Shown: positions 16,358 to 25,678, counted from the stretch's first letter. The stretch is DNA of 64,000 nucleotides from Sphingopyxis granuli NBRC 100800 (GCF_001591045.1 NZ_BCUA01000009.1:1-64000), one strand, 5' to 3'. Notes: generated from the sequence alone by a model not told the origin. A program made the numbers and translations.

Positions 16358-18061
16358 ATGACGCAAAAAGAGCTTCTCGGCCCGACCGTGCGGCGAACTG
16401 CCGTTCTTGCCATTATGGCTTTTTTGATCGCCGCACTGCTCGGGCCGAATGCCAATCTGACATTATTCTATCTTCACCGGCAGGACCGCTGGCTGCTGCT
16501 CGTCGCCGCCCTTTTGCTGGCATTATGTGCTTGGCGCTTGCCCGCGCGCATGCAGGCTCTGACCGGAGACCGGCAATTGGCATTCGCTGTTGGGGCTGTG
16601 ATGGCGTGCGCCGCTTTCGCAGGCCACTACGGCATATTGTCCGGATATGATCTGAGCCGCGATGAACAGATGGCAAACTTCGATGCCGCCGTTTTCGCAC
16701 AAGGGCGGCTGGTTGCCCCTCTGAGCGGAATCTGGCGCGATCATGCTGAAGCGCTCAATACGATGTTCATGTATCCAACCAACCATACCGCCGGTTGGAT
16801 ATCGGCTTATCTGCCACTGAACGCGGCGTTCCGCGCGTTCTTCGGCTTGCTTGGCGATGCCGCTCTGACGGGCCCGGCAATGCTGCTGATCGGCGCCGTT
16901 GCATTGTGGGGATGTACGCGACGTATCTGGCCCGACAATCGCGAGACCGGCGTTGTCGCCCTTCTCCTCTACATTGGATCCGGGCAAATCTTCTTCAACG
17001 GGATGACGGCATATGCTATGCCAGCGCACCTTACGCTGAATCTGTGCTGGCTCTGGCTGTTTCTGCGCCGAAAGACCGGAACTGACCTCGCAGCTCTTGC
17101 GGTGGGCTTTATTGCGGTGGGGTTGCATCAGCCGATTATGCATCCGATGTTCGCAGCGCCGATCCTGTTCACGGTGGTTCTGGACCGGGACTGGCGTCGT
17201 GCAGCCCTTTATTTGGGCGGGTATGCAGTGATTGGCGCCTTTTGGGCATGGTGGCCCACGGCTATGTGGCAATTGGTGGAAGCTGATGCGCTGGCGCCGC
17301 GCGGCGAAGGCGTCGACTATATCAGCCGGCTGGTCGCGACCGTCCTTGACGGCGACACGATGCGCGTTGCCAACATGATGTCGAACATCCTGCGCTTTTT
17401 CGCATGGCAGCATCTATTGCTCCTGCCGCTTTTGCTTTGGGGGATCGCGGTCGCACGCAAGGATCGGCTTGCGGGCGCATTGGCGGGCGGGATCGCGTTG
17501 ACCGCAGTCGTGATGTTTATCATCCTGCCCTACCAAGGGCATGGGTTCGGCTATCGCTATCTGCACGGATTGATCGGTAATTTTATCCTGCTTGCAGTCT
17601 ATGGCTGGGCGAGGCTAGGCGACGCGCTGCCCTGCGGGCGCAGCCTATTGTTGCGGACGACTGTGGCGGCGCTGTTTGTCACTTTCCCCTTACAGGCGTG
17701 GATGGCGCATGCCTTCTATGCCCCCGCGGCTCGGGCTTCTGAGCGCATTGTCAAAAGCGGAGCGGATTATGTAGTGATTGGCGCGGATGATGCGCCGTTT
17801 ACGATTGACCTCGTCATCAATTCGCCTGACCTGGTTGGGCGACCTATACGTCTGGTGCGCAGCTCTATCGATTTCGAACTTGTGCAAGCGCTCTGCGCGC
17901 CACGACCCGCCCCGCTGGTCATTTTCGCCGGTAAAGGGTTGCTTCAGCCGATTGGCGCCACTTTTGGCCTCGACGCGGCCGAGTCGGATGCGCAAGAAGC
18001 CAATCGAGGCATCGCTTCTCACATGAGGGAATTCGGATGCCGGACGGCGATTATTGAATGA
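16358..18061 (+). CDS. Polytopic membrane protein, probable GT-C type glycosyltransferase
   Basis: About 567 residues with 11-12 hydrophobic segments. After the second helix, a first extracytoplasmic loop holds the acidic pair in YDLSRDEQMANFDAAVFAQG. An Asp-Glu in that position is typical of GT-C enzymes that use polyprenyl-phosphate sugars, which is why I suggest that class; no family was recognised outright. The C-terminal 100 residues look soluble and extracytoplasmic. The ATG at 16358 follows a perfect ACAGGAGG box, preferable to the ATG at 16337. G+C is lower than in the housekeeping genes around it. Its stop codon abuts that of the convergent glycosyltransferase with no base between, so no terminator separates them. 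A role in surface-glycan decoration is inferred from neighbours. Confidence 0.6.
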   Translation: MTQKELLGPTVRRTAVLAIMAFLIAALLGPNANLTLFYLHRQDRWLLLVAALLLALCAWRLPARMQALTGDRQLAFAVGAVMACAAFAGHYGILSGYDLSRDEQMANFDAAVFAQGRLVAPLSGIWRDHAEALNTMFMYPTNHTAGWISAYLPLNAAFRAFFGLLGDAALTGPAMLLIGAVALWGCTRRIWPDNRETGVVALLLYIGSGQIFFNGMTAYAMPAHLTLNLCWLWLFLRRKTGTDLAALAVGFIAVGLHQPIMHPMFAAPILFTVVLDRDWRRAALYLGGYAVIGAFWAWWPTAMWQLVEADALAPRGEGVDYISRLVATVLDGDTMRVANMMSNILRFFAWQHLLLLPLLLWGIAVARKDRLAGALAGGIALTAVVMFIILPYQGHGFGYRYLHGLIGNFILLAVYGWARLGDALPCGRSLLLRTTVAALFVTFPLQAWMAHAFYAPAARASERIVKSGADYVVIGADDAPFTIDLVINSPDLVGRPIRLVRSSIDFELVQALCAPRPAPLVIFAGKGLLQPIGATFGLDAAESDAQEANRGIASHMREFGCRTAIIE

Positions 18062-19174
18062 TCAGCGCAGGCAGTCGAGAAGGGTAGAGGCCATTCGGCG
18101 CCAATCATAGGCCTTGGCAGCGTAATGGGCCATTGCGGTCGTATCAACCGGTGAATCGAGGAGCGCATCGATTGCCGTGGAACACCGGGTGGCCGAACCC
18201 TGCGGGTCCGCGAGGTCGATGTCGACCCCAGTGAGCCAGTGGCTGGCGGCCGGGTCCGCTCTCGCGCTGCCGTTACCACAGATTACGGGAAGTCCGCAGG
18301 CCATCGCTTCCTGTATGACGAGCGGATAGCCCTCGCCCACGCTGGGCAACAGCAACATGTCGGCGGCGCGGTAAAGGTCGGCAATCCGTTCCTGCGGCTG
18401 TTGGCAAAGAGGATGTACATTAGCCAACCCCCACTCGTGCGGATCGATCGGCCCCTGTCCGAACAGCGCGAAATGCACATCGGGCCGCTGCTTGGCGAGC
18501 AGGCGGAGAACGCGCAATCCCTTCTTCTCGACGAAACGGCCCACGAATATTGCGAGCGGTGTATTTATAGGCAAACCCCATTGCGCGCGCATTTCAGCGC
18601 GTGTGGCGCTCTGTCGATCGTTGAAAACCGACTGATCGACGCCGTTGAAAACGAGCAGTGACGGGCGTCGTGGCGGCACGCCGAGTAAATCGTCGCGCAC
18701 CGTCGCGCTAATGAAGGCGAGCCGCCCGGCGGCGGCCATCATCGGTCTCGTGACTACGAGATTGGCGAGACGCATGACAAGGCTCAGCAGCGAATTGGCG
18801 AAGGGAATGGCGCCAATGTGCTGGACCATGACCGTCGGCTTTTTTTCTGCCTTAGCGAAGATCATCGCAAGGATCGATGTCACATATAACGCATCGTGGA
18901 TCACGACGCCATCGACATTGCGGATTGCCTTCCGTAGCCGCGCGATCGATCGTGGACCAGGAATCGGCATCGGCAGGCCCGTTAATCGCTCAGTAGGATT
19001 CGCGCAACGAAGGCCGATCAACCGCGCCGGGCTTTCTGGTAAACCGTCGGAATCGCTTGCAGCCCAAGCCACGTCACAGCCAGCGGTAACGAATTCACGG
19101 TTCAGTTGCGCCGCAACGCGCTCCAGCCCGCCGCCGTGCGAATCATAAAAATTGCTGACGGTCAGGATGCGCAT
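18062..19174 (-). CDS. Glycosyltransferase family 4
   Basis: GT-B glycosyltransferase of 370 residues. It opens with RILTVSNFYDSHGGGLERVA, the acceptor-domain glycine loop. The donor-domain signature FVGRFVEKKGLRVL lies near residue 200 and the E-x7-E motif is in GEGYPLVIQEAMACGLPVI. The sugar is unknown. It is the last gene of a four-gene minus-strand operon (GT2, GtrA, methyltransferase, this), with 23 bases after the methyltransferase. The set suggests assembly or modification of a surface polysaccharide or glycolipid. Confidence 0.88.
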   Translation of the reverse strand: MRILTVSNFYDSHGGGLERVAAQLNREFVTAGCDVAWAASDSDGLPESPARLIGLRCANPTERLTGLPMPIPGPRSIARLRKAIRNVDGVVIHDALYVTSILAMIFAKAEKKPTVMVQHIGAIPFANSLLSLVMRLANLVVTRPMMAAAGRLAFISATVRDDLLGVPPRRPSLLVFNGVDQSVFNDRQSATRAEMRAQWGLPINTPLAIFVGRFVEKKGLRVLRLLAKQRPDVHFALFGQGPIDPHEWGLANVHPLCQQPQERIADLYRAADMLLLPSVGEGYPLVIQEAMACGLPVICGNGSARADPAASHWLTGVDIDLADPQGSATRCSTAIDALLDSPVDTTAMAHYAAKAYDWRRMASTLLDCLR

Positions 19175-19197
19175 GGGAATAAGGCTTCATTCTTTCA

Positions 19198-19860
19198 TCA
19201 TGCGGGATCGAAGCGCATCGTCGTTTCGAGACGATTGGGAAAAGCAAGGGCCGCGATGCCAGTACGATAGTTCATGGGATGGGAAACTGCGCCGATATAA
19301 TATCCTGTTTCGGCGGCGAGTTCGTTCCATTCAGTGCTAGACAGATATTTGGCCTCGACCATACCGCCGAATGGAATGTTGCCCCATGCGTCGAGAACCA
19401 TAAGCCGCAAGTCGTCTGTCAATCCCGTCGTCAAGTGATCCTTGATATAGAGAGGACCCGCGACCGCTCGACGGACTTCACGCAAGAGGCTCCCCCGTGC
19501 TGCAGGTGGGACATGATGGAGGACATTATTGAGCGTCGCTGCATCAAACGCGCCGTCTGCACATGGGATGCGCTTACCGTCGTATTGGCGTGCTGGCACA
19601 GTAAGTGTTGAGCAAAAACGGTCAACAATATCGATCGCTTCCACCGAAACGACCGGGAATAACTGCGAAATTGCCTGCGCGATCACGCCGGTGCCGCCGC
19701 CGATATCAAGCAATCTTTCGTGCGGATCAAGCCAAACCTCAAGCAAGCTATCGAGCATGGTTGCCTGATAACGGGGCGTCTTTACTGCAAACACCGGTAG
19801 GTGCTCCGCCAGAATGCTTTGCAAATTTTGCGGATCGACCGTCATATGAACGTCGGACAT
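19198..19860 (-). CDS. Class I SAM-dependent methyltransferase
   Basis: A 220-residue Methyltransf_11-type protein. Motif I is LLDIGGGTGVIAQAI, followed by VEAIDIVDRF and the post-I segment FDAATLNNVLHHVPPAARG. The substrate is unknown; a sugar or lipid-linked intermediate of the same operon is likely. The frame is open to 19941, but the start at 19860 (MSDVHMTVD) sits one base past the stop of the upstream GtrA gene and fits an operon arrangement. Codon use and G+C are lower than the genome core seen elsewhere in the window. Confidence 0.8.
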   Translation of the reverse strand: MSDVHMTVDPQNLQSILAEHLPVFAVKTPRYQATMLDSLLEVWLDPHERLLDIGGGTGVIAQAISQLFPVVSVEAIDIVDRFCSTLTVPARQYDGKRIPCADGAFDAATLNNVLHHVPPAARGSLLREVRRAVAGPLYIKDHLTTGLTDDLRLMVLDAWGNIPFGGMVEAKYLSSTEWNELAAETGYYIGAVSHPMNYRTGIAALAFPNRLETTMRFDPA

Positions 19861-19861
19861 G

Positions 19862-20287
19862 TCACGCCACTCGGGTTGGCTGGACAAGGATAGCCCAGCG
19901 GCTAAGTAAAAGGTTGATGGCGACCATAGAGAAAGTCGCAATCGGTGAAGCCCAGATCATCGCAAGCCTCACAACATCGTGCCAAACCCACAGCGCGACG
20001 AATGCGAGCGGAATGTTAGCTGACATTGCAATAACGTAGCGAAAATATGTTCGTTTATTGAGCGCCTGATTAAAGGTGAGGAGGCTTTGCAAGGCATAGC
20101 CAACTGTGGTGACGAGGCCGAAAGATATTAGAATTGAACGGGAATAAGGCCAATTCAGTTGGTCGCCGCCAATCACGATGATATTATGCAAAATCATGCA
20201 GATTGCGGAAACTGCGCCATAAGCCAAGAACGGCCTCACGATCACACCTCGCGTAACATCGAGAAGAGAGGAAGGAGGCCGCTTCAT
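19862..20287 (-). CDS. GtrA family membrane protein
   Basis: Small membrane protein of 141 residues with four hydrophobic helices (about 15-37, 45-68, 80-102 and 110-132). The pattern PFLAYGAVSAICMILHNIIVI ... VGYALQSLLTFN is that of the GtrA/DPMS family, often taken to act in moving or using polyprenyl-phosphate sugars. The ATG overlaps the stop of the upstream GT2 gene (ATGA at 20287-20284); the longer open frame upstream is a shadow of that gene. GT2 plus GtrA is the classical pair for making and presenting an undecaprenyl-phosphate sugar. The DNA is noticeably A+T-rich for this genome. Confidence 0.85.
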   Translation of the reverse strand: MKRPPSSLLDVTRGVIVRPFLAYGAVSAICMILHNIIVIGGDQLNWPYSRSILISFGLVTTVGYALQSLLTFNQALNKRTYFRYVIAMSANIPLAFVALWVWHDVVRLAMIWASPIATFSMVAINLLLSRWAILVQPTRVA

Positions 20288-21306
20288 TGCACTAGGCGGC
20301 TTTTCGAATCCATGAATTGCCACCGCATGCTCTTGGCATGCACACTTGAAAGTTCCAAGTAGCGTAGCAGCTTCGCTTCCTTGCGCCCGCGCGTGACCGT
20401 GTCGAGAATCAACCCGCTGAACAGGCTGAGGAAAGCCAGGATCATCATCCCGGTGGCCAGAACGGCGGTGGGAAGGCGAGGCACCGTCCCGCTGCGCAGA
20501 TACTCCGCAATGACCGGGTAGCCGAGCAGCAGCGACAAGGCGGCGAGGCCCAGACATGCGACGCCGAACAGCAGGAACGGCCTTTCCTGCTTGAGCAATG
20601 TTCCGATCGTCCACAGGATGCGCACACCGTCGGAAATGGTGCGCAACTTGCTCTCCGATCCGCTCGGGCGATCCTTGAAGCGCGTCGGCATTTCGCCGGT
20701 CGGCATGCCGAGTTGCAGGGCGTGGATCGTCAGCTCGGTTTCGATCTCGAACCCCTGCGACATCTGGGGGAAGGATTTGACGAAGCGGCGGGAAAAGATG
20801 CGATAGCCGCTCAGCATGTCGCTGAAGCCGCCGCCGAACATCGTGCGCACGAGCGACGTCAGCATCCAGTTGCCGAACCGATGCGCCGGGCGATAGGCGG
20901 TCCCGCTGACATCGACGCGCGTTCCCACGATCATGTCGAGGCCATGTTCGACCAGCCGGTCGACAAGATCGCCGGCGACGGCCGCGTCATAGGTTTCGTC
21001 GGCGTCGCACATCACATAGATGTCGGCATCGATATCCGCGAACATGCGGCGGACCACGAAACCCTTGCCTTGCCGGGGTTCGCTGCGCACCACAGCCCCG
21101 GCGGCCCGGGCGATGTCCGCCGACCCGTCGCTGCTGTTATTGTCGTAGACATAGATTTTCGCGGTCGGCAGCGCGGCGCGGAAGCGTTCGATCACCGTCC
21201 CGATCGCGAGCCCTTCGTTGTAGCACGGCAGCAGGACGGCGATGGTCGGCGCGGCGTCGTCATCCAGCGCAAGCGCCGCATCGAATTGGCCGGCACGCAT
21301 GAACAT
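20284..21306 (-). CDS. Glycosyltransferase family 2 (DPM1/GtrB-like)
   Basis: A 340-residue polyprenyl-phosphate glycosyltransferase candidate. The GT-A domain shows VLLPCYNEGLAIGTVIERF at the N-terminus, the YDNNSSDGS motif, and the metal-binding VMCDADETYD near residue 100. Two C-terminal transmembrane helices (about 240-265 and 280-308) anchor it to the membrane. It probably makes an undecaprenyl-phosphate sugar that downstream genes use. The start is uncertain: ATG 21306, the ATG two codons later, or GTG 21324. It is the first gene of the GT2-GtrA-methyltransferase-GT4 operon. Confidence 0.87.
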   Translation of the reverse strand: MFMRAGQFDAALALDDDAAPTIAVLLPCYNEGLAIGTVIERFRAALPTAKIYVYDNNSSDGSADIARAAGAVVRSEPRQGKGFVVRRMFADIDADIYVMCDADETYDAAVAGDLVDRLVEHGLDMIVGTRVDVSGTAYRPAHRFGNWMLTSLVRTMFGGGFSDMLSGYRIFSRRFVKSFPQMSQGFEIETELTIHALQLGMPTGEMPTRFKDRPSGSESKLRTISDGVRILWTIGTLLKQERPFLLFGVACLGLAALSLLLGYPVIAEYLRSGTVPRLPTAVLATGMMILAFLSLFSGLILDTVTRGRKEAKLLRYLELSSVHAKSMRWQFMDSKSRLVQ

Positions 21307-21424
21307 GTTTCGGCAAACTCCCACTTCCGGACCGCTTCAGATGCTTTCCGGAAGCTAGAGGCAATTGGTTAACGGGCTGTTAGAATCCGGATTCCGTCTG
21401 TCCGGGACCGGTGAAATTGCGCGG

Positions 21425-23722
21425 CTATTCCCCCAGATCCACCCCATGCGCCTTTGCCCAGTCGAGATATTGCGCGCGCGGGGTGGAGGAGGGGTGCGCC
21501 AATATCGCCGGAATGTCGGCGCGCAGCGCGCCGAGGTCGAGCGAGCGGATCATCGCCTTGACCCGGCCGACGCCGGCCGGGGTGATCGACAGCCGCTCGA
21601 TCCCGACGCCGAGCAGTGCCATCGCCTCCAGCGGGCGGCCGCCCATCTCTCCGCACACGCCGAGCTGGACCCTGCTGTCCGCGACGATCCTCACCACGCG
21701 CGCGATGTAGCGCATCACCGTCGGCGACAGCCAGTCGTAGCGCTCGGCAAGGCGCGGGTGGGCGCGGTCGGCGGCGAACAGGAACTGGGTGAGGTCGTTG
21801 GTGCCGATCGACAGGAAGTCGAGATGCGGCAGCATCAGGTCGAGCGTTTCGATCAGCCCCGGCACCTCCAGCATCGCGCCGTAGCGGATCGCGGCGGGCA
21901 GCTTCTTGTCATGCTGTTTCAGCCAGGCGCGCTGGCGAACGAACAGATCGCGCGCGGCTTCATATTCCCACGGTTCGGACACCATCGGGAACATGACGTT
22001 CAGCGTCCGCCCGGCGGCCGCCTCCATCAGCGCGCGCGCCTGGACCTTGAGCAGGCCTTCGCGGTCGAGCGCGAGGCGCAGCGCGCGCCAGCCCATCGCC
22101 GGATTCTCCTCCAGCGCATTCTCGTCGACATTCATGTAGGGCAGCGACTTGTCGCCGCCGATGTCGACGGTGCGGAAGACCACCGGGCGGTCGCCCGCCG
22201 CGTCGAGCACGTCGCGATAGAGCCGCTGCTGCCGCTCGCGCTGGGGCAGGGTGGCGGAAACGAGGAACTGGAACTCGGTGCGGAACAGCCCGATTCCGCC
22301 GGCGCCGGTCAGGTCGAGCGCGGCGATGTCCTCGCGCAATCCGGCGTTGATCATCAGTTCGATCGGCACGCCGTCGCGGGTGACCGCGGGCAGGTCGCGC
22401 AGCGCCGCGAGGCTCGCGCGGCGCTTCTGCGACAGTTCGAGCTTGGCGTCGAACGCGTCCTGCACCGCCTGCGTCGGGCGGACGTGCAGCGTCCCCGCGC
22501 CCGCGTCGAGCAGCAGCAGGTCGCCTTCGCGGACCGCGGTGCGCACCGCGCGGGCGCGGCCGAGCACCGGCACCCCCATCGCGCGCGCGACGATGATGAC
22601 ATGCGCGGTCAGCGAGCCTTCCTCGAGCACCACGCCCTTGAGCCGCCGCCGGTCATATTCGAGCAGTTCGGCGGGGCCCAGGTTGCGCGCGATCAGGATC
22701 GAATCGTGCCGCAGGCCCATCTGCGCCGCGGTGCCCATCTGTCCCGACACGATGCGGATCAGCCGGTTCGACAGATCCTCCAGATCGTGCATGCGGTCGC
22801 GCAGCAGCGGGTCGTCGATCTGGCGCATCCGCATCCGGGTGCGCTGCTGGACGCGCTCGATCGCCGCCTCGGCGGTCAGGCCGCTGTCGATCGCCTCGTT
22901 GATCCGCCGCGACCAGCCCTCGTCATAGGCGAACATCTTGTAGGTTTCGAGAACCTCCTCATGCTCGCCGCCGATGCCGAACTCCGCCTGGCTGGCCATC
23001 CGGTCGATCTGCTCGCGCATCTTGTCGAAGGCGGCGTAGACGCGGTGGCGCTCGGCCTCTATGTCGTCGGCGACCGTATGTTCGATCGTGATGCGCGGCT
23101 GGTGGAACACCGCGATGCCGGCCCCCATGCCGTCGACGAGCTTCTGGCCGGTCAGCCGCTGCGCCGACTGATCGGCCGCCGCGGCGTCGATCCGCGCGGT
23201 GGTGTCGACGAGGTCGGCGTTGGCGATCAGTTCGGACAGCACCATCGCGACGGTCTGCAGCGTCTCGATCTCGATCTCTTCATAGCGGCGCGGGTCGCTC
23301 TGCTGGACGCAAAGCACCCCGACCGCCTGCTCGCGGCGGATGATCGGGACGCCGGCGAAGCTGTGAAACAGTTCCTCGCCGGTTTCCGGGCGATAGGAAA
23401 AGTCCGGGTGCGCGGCCGCCTCGTCGAGGTTCAGCGTCTCGATCTGCTGCGCGATCGTGCCGACCAGCCCCTCGCCGAGCGCGAGGCGGGTGACGTGTAC
23501 CGCATCCTGGTTGAGGCCGCGGGTCGCATAGAGTTCGAGCGTGCCGCCGCGCAGCAGATAGATCGAGCAGACCTCGCTGTGGAGGCATTCGCCGATGATG
23601 CCGACGACCTGGTTGAGCTTTCCCTGCGCATTGGTGCGCGACGCCATCACCTCGTGCAGCCGCGTCAGGATCGTGCGGGCCGACTGCGCGGCGGTCGAGG
23701 GCGGGGGAGGGGCATTGGTCAT
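21425..23722 (-). CDS. ptsP: PtsP, phosphoenolpyruvate-protein phosphotransferase (nitrogen PTS enzyme I)
   Basis: 765-residue EI-Ntr: takes phosphate from PEP and starts the regulatory phosphorelay to NPr and EIIA-Ntr in the cytoplasm. An N-terminal GAF domain covers about 20-165 (EVCSIYLLRGGTLELYATRGL). The HPr-binding domain follows, then the phosphohistidine domain with EEGSLTAHVIIVARAMGVPV (His374) and the C-terminal PEP-binding barrel with GIGLFRTEFQFL, GDKSLPYMN and SIGTNDLTQFLFAADR. In E. coli the GAF domain senses glutamine or 2-oxoglutarate, so a nitrogen link is likely. gltBD lies 9 kb away in the window. Confidence 0.95.
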   Translation of the reverse strand: MTNAPPPPSTAAQSARTILTRLHEVMASRTNAQGKLNQVVGIIGECLHSEVCSIYLLRGGTLELYATRGLNQDAVHVTRLALGEGLVGTIAQQIETLNLDEAAAHPDFSYRPETGEELFHSFAGVPIIRREQAVGVLCVQQSDPRRYEEIEIETLQTVAMVLSELIANADLVDTTARIDAAAADQSAQRLTGQKLVDGMGAGIAVFHQPRITIEHTVADDIEAERHRVYAAFDKMREQIDRMASQAEFGIGGEHEEVLETYKMFAYDEGWSRRINEAIDSGLTAEAAIERVQQRTRMRMRQIDDPLLRDRMHDLEDLSNRLIRIVSGQMGTAAQMGLRHDSILIARNLGPAELLEYDRRRLKGVVLEEGSLTAHVIIVARAMGVPVLGRARAVRTAVREGDLLLLDAGAGTLHVRPTQAVQDAFDAKLELSQKRRASLAALRDLPAVTRDGVPIELMINAGLREDIAALDLTGAGGIGLFRTEFQFLVSATLPQRERQQRLYRDVLDAAGDRPVVFRTVDIGGDKSLPYMNVDENALEENPAMGWRALRLALDREGLLKVQARALMEAAAGRTLNVMFPMVSEPWEYEAARDLFVRQRAWLKQHDKKLPAAIRYGAMLEVPGLIETLDLMLPHLDFLSIGTNDLTQFLFAADRAHPRLAERYDWLSPTVMRYIARVVRIVADSRVQLGVCGEMGGRPLEAMALLGVGIERLSITPAGVGRVKAMIRSLDLGALRADIPAILAHPSSTPRAQYLDWAKAHGVDLGE

Positions 23723-23791
23723 CGCCAGCCCTGCTATCAGAAGCCCGGCGGCAACGCCATCGCTGCCGCGCGCATCCCCCTGCGAAAAGGC

Positions 23792-24520
23792 TCAGCCGTC
23801 GACCGGCGCCGTGACCGTGCTGGTCGACGGCTGTACCGCGGTGTCGATCGCCGGCGTCGTCATGATCGCCGGCGCCGGGGCATATTTGGCATCCCACGCC
23901 GCGACGTCGGCCTGGTACCGGGCATAGGCCTCATAGAAATCGACGAAGGGCTGGTCGAGCCGCGCGAGCAGCGTCCCCGCCTGTTCGACGACCTGCGCGC
24001 TGGGGGAGGTCGAGACGAGCTGGGCGACCTCGTTGGCGCGCGGGCAGAAATCGCGCTGCGCCGGGGGCTGCGCGAAATAGTTGAAAAGCTGCGTCGACAG
24101 CTTGTCGCGCGCCGAGATGCCGTTGGTCTTCGTTTCCTTGCCGAGCTCGCTGATCACCGTCTTTTCGGTCGAACGGATCACCTTGGCATGCGTCTTGATG
24201 ATATTGTTGTAGGCCGAGACCAGCGTCGCTTCCTCGAGCCCGCGACACCCGATCGCGGCGACGTTGAGCCCGATCTTGAGCTGCCAGAAGGCGCGGTCGC
24301 CGCTGAGGTTGCTGTTCGCGGTGACGAAGCGGCCGTCGAGCGCGCGGCCCGGCAGGATCTGGGTCAGCGAGGCGCTGCCCGGCGGCAGCGGACGCGGCGG
24401 CACCACGATCACCACCGGCGGCGGCGGCGGTGGCGGGGGTGGCGGCGGCGGCGGCTTCGGGGCGCAGGCGGCGACGCTCGCCAGCAGCCCGGCTACGATG
24501 ATCTTGCGCGACAACTTCAT
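23792..24520 (-). CDS. Lipoprotein with polyproline stretch, unknown function
   Basis: A 242-residue predicted lipoprotein. The signal peptide ends with the lipobox SVAAC (Cys19). Immediately after it comes a run of 13 prolines (residues 23-35), which could act as a rigid spacer from the membrane. The folded part (about 55-225) is mostly helical, with charged heptad-like segments, and has cysteines in IGCRGLEE and RDFCPRAN that could pair. No family was recognised. It lies between ptsP and a nitronate monooxygenase on the same strand, with gaps of 69 and 33 bases; co-transcription with the latter is possible. Confidence 0.75.
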   Translation of the reverse strand: MKLSRKIIVAGLLASVAACAPKPPPPPPPPPPPPPVVIVVPPRPLPPGSASLTQILPGRALDGRFVTANSNLSGDRAFWQLKIGLNVAAIGCRGLEEATLVSAYNNIIKTHAKVIRSTEKTVISELGKETKTNGISARDKLSTQLFNYFAQPPAQRDFCPRANEVAQLVSTSPSAQVVEQAGTLLARLDQPFVDFYEAYARYQADVAAWDAKYAPAPAIMTTPAIDTAVQPSTSTVTAPVDG

Positions 24521-24553
24521 GACCTTCTCCCCAACCGCACCTGCGATGCGGCG

Positions 24554-25558
24554 TCAACCCCGAGTTTGCAAGGCCGCTTCGGCCTGCCGTGCCAGCGATG
24601 CGATAATCTCTGCGACGCTCTCTTCGCCTGTTACCATGCCGACAGATTGCCCTGCCATTAACGAGCCGTTTTCGACGTCGCCGTCGATCACCGCGCGGCG
24701 CAGCGCGCCCGCCCAGTAATGCTCGATCTCCAACTGGGCGGCGGCCATGTCGACCGTTCCGGCGTCGAGCAGGTTCGCGACCTCGCGCTGCTTGGCGGTG
24801 AAGGCTTCGGTCCCGGCGTTCTTGAGCGCGCGGACCGGGATCACCGGCAGGCGCGGGTCGATCTGCACGCTGGCGATCGCGTCGCGCGCCGAGGCGCGGA
24901 TGAAGGCCTTCTTGAAGGCCGGGTGCGCGATGCTTTCGGTCGCGCAGACGAAGCGCGTGCCGAGCTGGACGCCCGAAGCCCCCATTTCCAGATAGCCGGC
25001 GATCGCCTCGCCGCGGCCGATGCCGCCCGCGACGAAGATCGGCACCTCGCCCGCCAGTTCGGGCAATATCTCCTGCGCGAGGACGCTGGTCGAGACGGGG
25101 CCGATATGGCCGCCCGCCTCCATCCCCTCGATCACCAGCGCATCGACGCCTGAGCGGACCAGCTTCTTTCCCAGCGCCAGCGTCGGCGTGAAGCAGATGA
25201 CCTTCGCGCCCGATGCCTTGATCGCCTCGAGGCTGCCCTTCGGCGGCAGGCCCCCCGCCAGCACGACATGCCCGATGCCGTGGCTGGTGCACACGGCGAT
25301 CAGGTCGAAAAGCTGCGGGTGCATGGTGATCAGGTTGACGCCGAAGCCGCGCTTCGTGAGCGTCCTGGTCGCCGCGATCTCCGCATCGAGCAGTTCGGGG
25401 GTCATCGCGCCGCAGGCAATGACGCCGAAGCCGCCGGCATTGCTGATCGCGCTGACCAGGTGGCGCTCCGAAACCCAGCTCATCGCGCCGCAGAGGATGG
25501 CGTAATCGCTGCCGAGAAGTTCGGTGCCGCGTGCCATCAGTTCGTTCAATTTGCTCAT
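24554..25558 (-). CDS. Nitronate monooxygenase (2-nitropropane dioxygenase family)
   Basis: FMN-dependent TIM-barrel enzyme of 334 residues. It shows the family hallmarks: AILCGAMSWVSERHLVSAISNAGGFG at the N-terminus, the ALVIEGMEAGGHIGP segment with the catalytic-site histidine, and the FMN phosphate motif VFVAGGIGRG-type stretch PIFVAGGIGRGEAI, followed by GVQLGTRFV. It may detoxify nitronates or serve as an enoyl reductase-like enzyme; the family covers both. The start at 25558 fits the family (MSKLNEL); the open frame farther upstream runs into a repeat. Confidence 0.88.
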   Translation of the reverse strand: MSKLNELMARGTELLGSDYAILCGAMSWVSERHLVSAISNAGGFGVIACGAMTPELLDAEIAATRTLTKRGFGVNLITMHPQLFDLIAVCTSHGIGHVVLAGGLPPKGSLEAIKASGAKVICFTPTLALGKKLVRSGVDALVIEGMEAGGHIGPVSTSVLAQEILPELAGEVPIFVAGGIGRGEAIAGYLEMGASGVQLGTRFVCATESIAHPAFKKAFIRASARDAIASVQIDPRLPVIPVRALKNAGTEAFTAKQREVANLLDAGTVDMAAAQLEIEHYWAGALRRAVIDGDVENGSLMAGQSVGMVTGEESVAEIIASLARQAEAALQTRG

Positions 25559-25678
25559 CGCAAGCGCCTTTGCCAGCAGCGGGGCCCGCGTGCAATTGGA
25601 TTGCGCCCGCGATGGCGGCATTTGCCTGCGGATATCAATCATGGCCGGTCCGTCGTCAGGCGCTGTGCGGTTCTGTTT

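Noticed and set aside
21365-24661. 1098-residue open frame on the plus strand
   Set aside because: It is antisense to ptsP, the polyproline lipoprotein and part of the nitronate monooxygenase. The product is Arg/His/Asp/Ala-rich with no domains, as expected for the complement of high-G+C coding DNA.
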